A DNA stretch of 64,000 nt from Levilactobacillus yonginensis (GTDB taxonomy: Bacteria; Bacillota; Bacilli; Lactobacillales; Lactobacillaceae). Of the stretch, positions 56,891 to 64,000 are shown one piece after another. The DNA lies in the NCBI RefSeq assembly GCF_003946265.1, contig NZ_RHNO01000008.1, forward strand, positions 1 through 64,000. Direction: 5' to 3'. A program made the position numbers and the translations under genes. Numbering within the stretch: the first letter of the stretch is position 1; the number at the start of each line of letters is the position of its first letter. Below the pieces are notes generated by a model that did not search any database, was not told the origin of the DNA, and saw nothing but the letters and a program-made list of their open reading frames with translations.

Positions 56891-57304
56891 CTAGCCCTTA
56901 GGCTTCTTAGTCCCGTACTTGGAACGACCTTGACGACGGTCAGTAACCCCGGCAGTATCGAGCGCACCACGGATAACATGGTAACGAACCCCAGGTAAAT
57001 CCTTAACCCGGCCGCCCCGGATAAGCACAACACTATGTTCTTGAAGGTTGTGGCCAATACCAGGGATGTAAGCAGTCACTTCAATTAAGTTTGACAACCG
57101 CACACGTGCATATTTCCGTAAAGCTGAGTTAGGCTTCTTTGGTGTCATGGTACCGACACGAGTAGCAACCCCACGCTTTTGTGGAGCTGGATTCTTAACT
57201 TGAGCTTTTTTGAAACTGTTATACCCGTAGTTTAAAGCTGGGGCATCTGATTTAGAACTTTTAGATTTACGACCTTTACGCACCAATTGGTTGATAGTAG
57301 GCAT
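56891..57304 (-). CDS. rpsL: 30S ribosomal protein S12
   Basis: A 137-residue decoding-centre protein ([20 protein letters not shown] opening). The streptomycin-relevant Lys residues in TPKKPNSA and GRVKDLPG are wild type. It is first in the str operon. Confidence 0.97.
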   Translation of the reverse strand: MPTINQLVRKGRKSKSSKSDAPALNYGYNSFKKAQVKNPAPQKRGVATRVGTMTPKKPNSALRKYARVRLSNLIEVTAYIPGIGHNLQEHSVVLIRGGRVKDLPGVRYHVIRGALDTAGVTDRRQGRSKYGTKKPKG

Positions 57305-57356
57305 CTAAATAGTCCTCCTTTCCTATAGTCATCTAGAGTTTAAGTCCACACATCCA

Positions 57357-57512
57357 GGTGGTTCATTTTTCTTGAAAGAAAAAAGCCACCCAGACGGGGG
57401 TTCAATTGAAGTGTCCTCCCCGCCGTCAGTCAGCATGTCTGGTAGTGAATACCCGAGACCTGTCTGCGAAAAGCACCTTTAATAGAATACCATGCCACAA
57501 ATAGCATGTCAA
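57357..57512 (-). promoter_or_regulatory. Promoter and structured leader of the str operon
   Basis: On the minus strand TTGACA (57512-57507), 17 bp and TATTCT (57489-57484) form a promoter. In the leader GACGG-GGGG pairs with CCCCCGTC (57427-57391 area), followed by GGTGGC and TTTTTT. A mutually exclusive hairpin GGTGG...CCACC with TTTTTCTT/AAGAAAAA inside (57392-57360 area) can use that same segment. This looks like an attenuator. Confidence 0.55.
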
Positions 57513-57582
57513 CAAGCCCAACGGCAATTTCCCACAAACATTTAGGGTTTCTTGACGTAGTTAGTCTATGAGGTGATTGAAA

Positions 57583-58227
57583 ATGACGTTTATCCTGTTT
57601 ATTTATGGTGCCTGTCTGGGGTCTTTTCTCGGGGCCATGGCCGACCGATACGTGACTGGTGAATCCCCACTCTTCCCGCCATCACACTGTGCAACTTGTT
57701 CTACTCGCTTAGTCCCTTGGCAAATGGTGCCCATTTTGAGCTACCTGCTGTTACGCGGTCGTTGTGGGTACTGCCAAGCGGCCATCTCACCAACCACCCT
57801 ACTCATAGAAGGAACTGCGGCAATTTCACTAACGACCTGGACACCTACATTGACCCTCCCCCTTCTATGGTTGGGTCTTTGGGCATTTGCCGCTCTATGT
57901 GACGCACAAACTCAAACCTTTCCCGGCTGGCTGAGTTGGGCCGCCCTTGGGATTAGCTTAATTAGTCAGCCTTGGTCGATCATCTTATTGGCCACTAGCC
58001 TATTTGGCCTGATTCGTTGGTTGTGGCCCCACTGGTCTCACCCCTGGATCGGTGATGGCGACTTGGAAATGATGCTTGGCTACTGGGTAATCTTCGGGAG
58101 CTTATCAACGGCTCACTGGTTACTAATAGCCTGTGGATTAGCGCTACTGCTTGTTCGTACTCATACCAGCTTAGCTTTCTTACCCTATCTCACGATGAGT
58201 GCGCTTGCCTGCTGGCTATGGCCTTAG
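57583..58227 (+). CDS. comC: Type IV prepilin peptidase (A24 family), competence type
   Basis: A 214-residue membrane aspartic protease that cleaves and methylates prepilins. The N-terminal domain has two CxxC pairs (CATC and CGYC) and GSFLGAMADR. The two catalytic Asp lie in CDAQTQTFP and GDGDLEMML (GxGD type). ATG 57583 lies six bases after AGGTGA; the in-frame TTG two codons earlier touches that site. No pilin gene is nearby; the likely substrates are ComGC-like pseudopilins encoded elsewhere. It is divergent from rpsL and convergent with rpoC. Confidence 0.88.
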   Translation: MTFILFIYGACLGSFLGAMADRYVTGESPLFPPSHCATCSTRLVPWQMVPILSYLLLRGRCGYCQAAISPTTLLIEGTAAISLTTWTPTLTLPLLWLGLWAFAALCDAQTQTFPGWLSWAALGISLISQPWSIILLATSLFGLIRWLWPHWSHPWIGDGDLEMMLGYWVIFGSLSTAHWLLIACGLALLLVRTHTSLAFLPYLTMSALACWLWP

Positions 58228-58251
58228 CTACCTCTCAGCTCTAAAATAACA

Positions 58252-58283
58252 CAAAAAAAGGATCCACCATCTCTGGCAGATCC
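58252..58283 (-). terminator. Terminator of rpoBC
   Basis: On the minus strand GGATCTGCC (58283-58275) pairs with GGTGGATCC (58268-58260) with two G-U pairs, then seven T. It lies about 25 bp past the rpoC stop. Confidence 0.82.
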
Positions 58284-58308
58284 CGTAACTCAGACAACCT
58301 AGCTGTCA

Positions 58309-61300
58309 CTAAGCCTGTGAGTCTTCTTGCATTTGTTTTTCTAAGTCGCTGATAGAGTAGACGCCTTCGGTTGACGTACCGCCAACTTCCTTGGGCTTGA
58401 TCTGACGGTAATCTGGCATCCCAGTCCCGGCAGGAATAATCTTCCCAATAATAACGTTTTCCTTCAAACCAACCAGTGGATCGTTCTTGCCCCGAATAGC
58501 AGCATCGGTCAAGACACGCGTCGTTTCCTGGAAGGATGCGGCTGACAAGAAACTGTTCGTTTCCAAGGCAGCCTTGGTAATCCCCAAGATAACTGGGCGT
58601 GCGGTAGCGGCAATGCCACCATCGATCAGAGTCTGGTAGTTAGCACGACGGAAGTCTTGAATATCCATCAAGGTACCAGGCAGAACGTCGGTATCACCCG
58701 GATCCATGATCCGAACTTTACGCAACATCTGACGAACCATGATTTCAACGTGCTTATCACTGATAGCAACACCTTGCATCCGGTAAACCCGTTGTACTTC
58801 ACCTAAGATGTAAGTTTCAGTTGATAAGACATCACGAACCCGGAGCATTTCCTTAGGATCAACAGACCCATAGTTCAATGCAGAACCACGGTGGATGAAG
58901 TCACCTTCGCTGACCCGCATACGGGCAGTGATTGGTAACGTGTAAGTCCGCGTATCGGCCTCACCCTTAATCGTGATTTCCTTCGTCCGTTCAGCTGGGT
59001 TTTCTTCGATTGATTCAACCGACCCAGTAACTTCAGTAATTTCAGCTTTACCTTTAGGGTTCCGAGATTCAAATAATTCTTGAACACGAGGAAGCCCTTG
59101 GGTAATATCTTCGTTCCCGGCAACACCACCGGTATGGAAGTTACGCATGGTCAGCTGGGTACCCGGTTCACCGATTGATTGTGCGGCAACAGTCCCGACA
59201 GCTTCACCAACTTCAACTTCGTCACCAGTAGCCATGTTACGGCCGTAACAATGCTCACAAACCCCATGTTCAGTGTTGCAAGTAAAGGCAGAACGAATGG
59301 TAACTTCTTCAACACCAGCATCAACGATCTTTTGAGCGGTGTCTTCAACGATCATTTGGTTCTTAGGAACGATCACATCGCCAGTTTCTGGGTCAGTGAC
59401 GGTCTTTTGGGTATAACGCCCTAAGATCCGGTCGTACAATGGTTCGATCATTTCGTTACCATCAGTGATGGCACGAATCTTCAAACCACGGTCAGTCCCA
59501 CAATCCTTTTCCCGAATGATAACGTCTTGCGCAACATCGACCAACCGCCGAGTCAGGTAACCTGAGTTGGCAGTCTTCAAGGCCGTATCGGTCATCCCTT
59601 TACGAGCCCCATGGGTCGAAATGAACATTTCCATCACTGACAGGCCTTCACGGAAGTTAGACGTGATAGGCAGCTCCATGATGTCACCACTAGGAGCGGC
59701 CATCAGTCCACGCATACCAGCAAGTTGCGTAAAGTTAGAAATGTTCCCCCGGGCACCAGAATCACTCATCATAAAGATAGGGTTCTGTTGCTCGAAACTG
59801 TGAATCAAAGCGTTTTGAATGTCATCCTTGGCATCGTTCCAGATACCAATGACCCGTTCGTAACGTTCGTGGTCGGTAATCAACCCACGACGGAATTGCT
59901 TCGTTACCGTTGCAACCTGTTTGTGGGCAGCATCGATAATTTCAGGCTTTTCCTTCAAGTCGGTAACATCGACCATCCCAACCGTTAACCCAGACTTCGT
60001 GGATTCGTCGTAACCCAAATCCTTGATCCGGTCCAACAACTTAGAGGTTTCAGTAACCTTGTATTGTTGGTAAACGGCCGCGATAATGTCGGACAAGAAG
60101 CCCTTCTTGAATGGGCCAACTAATTCAGCATTTTGCAGGTAATCATGAATGTCCTCACCTGGTTCCAAGAAGTACTTGTCTGGAACGTAACCGTTCAAGT
60201 TCGTACTAGTTGGTTCGTTCAGGTATGGGAATGACTTAGGCAGGATGTTGTTAAAAATCAGCTTCCCAACGGTCGTCATCATGATTTTGCTCCGTTGTTC
60301 ATCGGTAAATGGCTTGTCTGTCATGCCGGAGACTTGAACCCCGACCCGAGTGTGCCAGTGAACTAAACCATTCCGGTAAGCCAGAACTGCTTCGTCTAAG
60401 TCGGTAAAGATCATGCCTTCACCTTCACGAGCAGCTTCTTCCATCGTCAGGTAGTAGTTCCCGATAACCATATCTTGAGAAGGCGCAACAACTGGCTTAC
60501 CACTGGCAGGTGCCAAAATATGGTGAGCAGCCAGCATCAGCAAACGTGCTTCAGCTTGTGCTTCGTCAGATAACGGAACGTGGATGGCCATTTGGTCCCC
60601 ATCGAAATCGGCGTTGTAAGCTTCACAGGCCAATGGGTGAAGACGCATAGCTTTACCACTAACCAGAACGGGTTCAAACGCTTGAATACCCAAACGGTGA
60701 AGCGTAGGGGCCCGGTTCAACAGAACAGGGTGTTCCTTGATGACGTCTTCCAAAACGTTAAAGACATCGTCATCTTCACGATCAATTTGGCGCTTGGCGT
60801 TCTTAATGTTAGAAGCCAAGCCACGCGCAACCAGTTCCTTCATGATGAATGGCCGGAATAATTCCAAAGCCATTGGAACTGGTAAGCCCATTTGGTTGAA
60901 CTTGAGGGAAGGACCAACGTCAATAACGGAACGACCAGAGTAGTCAACCCGCTTCCCTAACAAGTTTTGACGGAACCGTCCTTGCTTCCCTTTCAACATG
61001 TGTGAAAGAGACTTCAGTGGACGGTTACCAGGACCAGCAACTGGACGGCCACGACGACCGTTATCGATCAAGGCGTCAACGGCTTCTTGAAGCATCCGCT
61101 TTTCGTTTTGAACGATGATACCAGGTGCGTTCAAGTCCAATAAACGCTTCAACCGGCTGTTCCGGTTGATAACCCGCCGGTACAAGTCGTTCAGGTCAGA
61201 CGTTGCAAAACGTCCACCTTCAAGTTGTACCATTGGCCGTAAATCAGGTGGGATTACCGGAATAGCATCCATTACCATCCATTCAGGACGGTTACCAGAT

Positions 61301-61956
61301 GTCACGAAGGCTTCCAAGATGTCCAAACGACGAACGGCACGCGTCCGCTTTTGGCCAGTAGCTTCCTTCAATTCTTCCTTTAATTCCTTAACTTCTTTAT
61401 CCAGGTCTACTGCCATCAACAATTTCTTAATGGCTTCGGCACCCATTTCAGCCTTGAAGGCGCCACTACCGTATTCAATCAGCTTGTCACGGTAGTCACG
61501 TTCGGAAAGTAATTGCTTCTTTTCGAGCGCAGTGTCGCCTGGGTCTAAAACAACGTAGGAAGCAAAGTAGATAATTTCTTCCAACGCCCGGGGACTCATA
61601 TCGAGGACTAAGCCCATCCGACTTGGGATACCCTTGAAGTACCAGATGTGAGTTACTGGAGCAGCCAATTCGATATGGCCCATCCGTTCCCGACGTACCT
61701 TAGAACGGGTAACTTCAACCCCACAACGGTCACAAACGACACCCTTGTAGCGAATCCGTTTGTATTTCCCACAGGCACATTCCCAGTCCTTAGTAGGACC
61801 GAAAATCCGCTCGTCGAACAGCCCGTCTTTTTCAGGCTTTAACGTCCGGTAGTTGATGGTTTCAGGCTTTTTAACTTCCCCGTAAGACCAGCTACGGATC
61901 TTATCAGGTGAAGCCAGCCCGATCTGCATGCTTTCGAACTTATTGACATCGACCAA
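58309..61956 (-). CDS. rpoC: RNA polymerase beta-prime subunit
   Basis: A 1215-residue subunit. The N-terminal zinc ribbon (CxCG at about residue 60 and CDRCG at about 75), the Mg-binding NADFDGDQM near residue 460, and a second Cys cluster in [14 protein letters not shown] are visible. Length fits Gram-positive RpoC without the large insertions of proteobacteria. It lies 21 bp after rpoB. Confidence 0.98.
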   Translation of the reverse strand: MVDVNKFESMQIGLASPDKIRSWSYGEVKKPETINYRTLKPEKDGLFDERIFGPTKDWECACGKYKRIRYKGVVCDRCGVEVTRSKVRRERMGHIELAAPVTHIWYFKGIPSRMGLVLDMSPRALEEIIYFASYVVLDPGDTALEKKQLLSERDYRDKLIEYGSGAFKAEMGAEAIKKLLMAVDLDKEVKELKEELKEATGQKRTRAVRRLDILEAFVTSGNRPEWMVMDAIPVIPPDLRPMVQLEGGRFATSDLNDLYRRVINRNSRLKRLLDLNAPGIIVQNEKRMLQEAVDALIDNGRRGRPVAGPGNRPLKSLSHMLKGKQGRFRQNLLGKRVDYSGRSVIDVGPSLKFNQMGLPVPMALELFRPFIMKELVARGLASNIKNAKRQIDREDDDVFNVLEDVIKEHPVLLNRAPTLHRLGIQAFEPVLVSGKAMRLHPLACEAYNADFDGDQMAIHVPLSDEAQAEARLLMLAAHHILAPASGKPVVAPSQDMVIGNYYLTMEEAAREGEGMIFTDLDEAVLAYRNGLVHWHTRVGVQVSGMTDKPFTDEQRSKIMMTTVGKLIFNNILPKSFPYLNEPTSTNLNGYVPDKYFLEPGEDIHDYLQNAELVGPFKKGFLSDIIAAVYQQYKVTETSKLLDRIKDLGYDESTKSGLTVGMVDVTDLKEKPEIIDAAHKQVATVTKQFRRGLITDHERYERVIGIWNDAKDDIQNALIHSFEQQNPIFMMSDSGARGNISNFTQLAGMRGLMAAPSGDIMELPITSNFREGLSVMEMFISTHGARKGMTDTALKTANSGYLTRRLVDVAQDVIIREKDCGTDRGLKIRAITDGNEMIEPLYDRILGRYTQKTVTDPETGDVIVPKNQMIVEDTAQKIVDAGVEEVTIRSAFTCNTEHGVCEHCYGRNMATGDEVEVGEAVGTVAAQSIGEPGTQLTMRNFHTGGVAGNEDITQGLPRVQELFESRNPKGKAEITEVTGSVESIEENPAERTKEITIKGEADTRTYTLPITARMRVSEGDFIHRGSALNYGSVDPKEMLRVRDVLSTETYILGEVQRVYRMQGVAISDKHVEIMVRQMLRKVRIMDPGDTDVLPGTLMDIQDFRRANYQTLIDGGIAATARPVILGITKAALETNSFLSAASFQETTRVLTDAAIRGKNDPLVGLKENVIIGKIIPAGTGMPDYRQIKPKEVGGTSTEGVYSISDLEKQMQEDSQA

Positions 61957-61977
61957 AGAAGCGACCTCCCTTATTAA

Positions 61978-64000
61978 TTAGTCTTGTGTGTTCGGTTGAC
62001 TTTCATTTTTTGGTGCGGCTGGCGTAGCTTTAGCGTCATCAGTCTGAGCAGCGGCTTTGCGTTGTTCTTCCTGTTGTTGCGCGTACTTGCTTAAGGCATC
62101 GACGTTCACAACATCATCGTCATCGTCATCCATATCACGGAGTTCGATTTCTTCGTTGTTCCCGTTTAAGACCTTCATATCCAGACCTAAGGATTGTAAT
62201 TCCTTAACTAAAACCCGGAAGGATTCAGGCACACCTGGTTTTGGAATTGGGTCGCCCTTAACAATGGCTTCGTAGGTCTTAACCCGTCCAACCACGTCAT
62301 CAGACTTGTACGTTAAGATTTCTTGTAACGTATAAGCGGCACCGTAAGCTTCCAAAGCCCAGACTTCCATTTCACCAAACCGTTGGCCACCAAATTGCGC
62401 TTTACCACCAAGTGGTTGTTGCGTAACCAGTGAGTAAGGTCCGATAGAACGGGCGTGCATCTTGTCATCGACCATGTGGGCCAATTTCAGGTAGTTCATG
62501 ACACCGACGGCAACCCGCTTATCGAACGGTTCACCAGTCCGACCATCGTATAAGACAGTCTTAGCATCAGCAGCCATCCCAGCTTCCTTAACAACGTCCG
62601 CGATATCAGTATCTTGGGCACCATCAAAGACAGGCGTAGCAACGTGAATACCTAATTTACGAGCAGCCATCCCTAAATGCAATTCGAGCACTTGCCCGAT
62701 GTTCATCCGGGAAGGCACACCCATTGGACTCAACATAATGTCGATTGGGGTACCATCTGGCATGTATGGCATGTCCTCTTCAGGGATAACAACGGACACA
62801 GTCCCTTTGTTACCATGACGACCGGACATCTTGTCACCAACTTGGATCTTCCGCTTTTGCGCGATGTAGACCCGAACCATCATGTTCACACCTGGAGAAA
62901 GTTCATCACCGTTTTCACGCGTGAAGATCTTAACATCCTGGATGATCCCGCCACCACCATGTGGAACCTTCAGAGAAGTATCCCGTACTTCACGGGCCTT
63001 TTCACCAAAGATAGCATGGAGTAAACGTTCTTCAGCTGATAATTCAGTAACACCCTTAGGCGTAACCTTACCAACTAAGATGTCACCGTCTTGAACTTCG
63101 GCACCAATCCGGATAATTCCGTCTTCGTCCAAGTTCTTCAGGGCATCTTCCCCAACGTTAGGGATTTCACGAGTCATTTCCTCAGGTCCAAGCTTCGTGT
63201 CACGTGCTTCTGATTCGTATTCTTCAATATGAATCGACGTGTAAACGTCATCGCGAACCAATCGTTCATTGATCCCGATGGCATCTTCGAAGTTGTACCC
63301 TTGCCAAGTCATGAAGGCAACTAATGGGTTTTGCCCTAAGGCTAATTCACCATTTTCCATTGAAGGACCATCAGCCAAGACTTCGTCGTTGTCGACGTGG
63401 TCGCCAACCTTAACGATTGGACGTTGGTTGTAGTTCTTACCACCGTTAGAACGGCGGAACTTCATTAACTTGTAAGTGTCAAGCGCATCGTCGGCACGAC
63501 GAACACGAATTTCACGTGCATCGACGTATTCAACAGTTCCTTCGTGTTGACTAATTAAAGCAACCCCGGAGTCATGCGCAGCTTTATATTCAATACCAGT
63601 CCCAACCAGTGGTGCATGAGGGTCAAGCAATGGCACAGCTTGCCGTTGCATGTTGGCACCCATCAAGGCACGGTTGGAGTCATCGTTTTCCAAGAAAGGA
63701 ATACATGCAGTGGCCACGGCAACAACTTGCTTAGGCGAAACGTCCATGTAGTCAATCTTGTCGGCAGAAGTTTCGATGTTGTTATCTTCGTCACGGGCCA
63801 TGATGGTCTCCGTAGCGAATGAACCGTCATCGTTTAACGGCGTGTTGGCTTGTGCCACAACGTAGTTATCTTCTTCATCGGCAGTCAGGTAATCGATCTT
63901 ATCGGTAACCTTATGCGTATCCCATGAAACACGACGATATGGTGTTTCGATGAACCCATATCTGTTAACCCGGGCATAACTGGAAAGACTGTTGATCAAA
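61978..64000 (-). CDS. rpoB: RNA polymerase beta subunit, 3' part (truncated by window edge)
   Basis: The C-terminal 673 or so residues of RpoB. The reading frame is open at the right edge ([21 protein letters not shown]), so no start is in the window. The edge falls just after rifampicin cluster II. Motifs include [32 protein letters not shown] and the [14 protein letters not shown] end. An acidic (DMDDDDDD) and Gln/Ala-rich tail follows. Confidence 0.98.
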   Translation of the reverse strand, partial: LINSLSSYARVNRYGFIETPYRRVSWDTHKVTDKIDYLTADEEDNYVVAQANTPLNDDGSFATETIMARDEDNNIETSADKIDYMDVSPKQVVAVATACIPFLENDDSNRALMGANMQRQAVPLLDPHAPLVGTGIEYKAAHDSGVALISQHEGTVEYVDAREIRVRRADDALDTYKLMKFRRSNGGKNYNQRPIVKVGDHVDNDEVLADGPSMENGELALGQNPLVAFMTWQGYNFEDAIGINERLVRDDVYTSIHIEEYESEARDTKLGPEEMTREIPNVGEDALKNLDEDGIIRIGAEVQDGDILVGKVTPKGVTELSAEERLLHAIFGEKAREVRDTSLKVPHGGGGIIQDVKIFTRENGDELSPGVNMMVRVYIAQKRKIQVGDKMSGRHGNKGTVSVVIPEEDMPYMPDGTPIDIMLSPMGVPSRMNIGQVLELHLGMAARKLGIHVATPVFDGAQDTDIADVVKEAGMAADAKTVLYDGRTGEPFDKRVAVGVMNYLKLAHMVDDKMHARSIGPYSLVTQQPLGGKAQFGGQRFGEMEVWALEAYGAAYTLQEILTYKSDDVVGRVKTYEAIVKGDPIPKPGVPESFRVLVKELQSLGLDMKVLNGNNEEIELRDMDDDDDDVVNVDALSKYAQQQEEQRKAAAQTDDAKATPAAPKNESQPNTQD

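Overview
The window looks like a chromosomal segment from a lactic acid bacterium of the family Lactobacillaceae, possibly a Levilactobacillus-type heterofermenter. The genus is inferred from gene content and protein style only; no rRNA lies in the window. Supporting signs are the cydABCD bd-oxidase genes with menA and a long-chain prenyl diphosphate synthase, T-box control of asnA, an ECF transporter core fused to the ribosomal-protein superoperon, and AGGAGG ribosome sites with some TTG and GTG starts.

Layout. 1-4.2 kb: a diverged PurK-like ATP-grasp protein, xpt and menA on the minus strand, with a divergent polyprenyl diphosphate synthase. 4.2-5.6 kb: a 1.45 kb stretch without a confident gene, holding repeat copy A, two terminator-type hairpins and a possible small membrane peptide with a long-range inverted repeat. 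5.6-11.9 kb: cydDC and cydAB on the minus strand. 12.1-13.1 kb: a 2-hydroxyacid dehydrogenase. 13.1-13.7 kb: repeat copy B. 13.7-22.4 kb: a ten-gene exopolysaccharide operon (chain-length and kinase module, phosphatase, priming transferase, glycosyltransferases, polymerase, flippase), followed upstream by rfbB, repeat copy C and an LCP attachment protein. 25.2-28.3 kb: lplA, an APC permease and a DsrE-like protein. 28.4-29.8 kb: an Asn T-box and asnA. 29.9-33.1 kb: ktrA and ktrB plus a short opine-dehydrogenase-like gene under a T-box whose specifier reads ATG (Met). 33.2-52.2 kb: rpsI, rplM, truA, ecfT, ecfA2, ecfA1, then the complete alpha, spc and S10 operons from rplQ to rpsJ, all on the minus strand. 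52.5-58.2 kb: a MATE exporter, then fusA, rpsG and rpsL, and a prepilin peptidase on the plus strand. 58.3-64 kb: rpoC and the 3' part of rpoB, which runs off the right edge.

How the genes work together. MenA, the prenyl synthase and CydABCD supply the quinone-dependent bd-oxidase part of a respiratory chain. The exopolysaccharide genes form a Wzx/Wzy pathway under tyrosine-kinase control, with an LCP protein next door to attach polymer to the wall. The ribosomal block has canonical order and several structured leaders or intergenic hairpins that look autoregulatory.

The least ordinary signals are these. (1) A dispersed non-coding repeat of about 0.45-0.5 kb occurs in four copies, all in the same orientation relative to the gene whose 3' end they follow. 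Three of them sit exactly between a stop codon and a terminator. (2) A methionine-type T-box lies upstream of a short opine-dehydrogenase-like gene that may be frameshifted at its 3' end. (3) A possible 33-residue membrane peptide is associated with competing inverted repeats, as seen in type I toxin messages. (4) The PurK paralogue has lost several signature residues.
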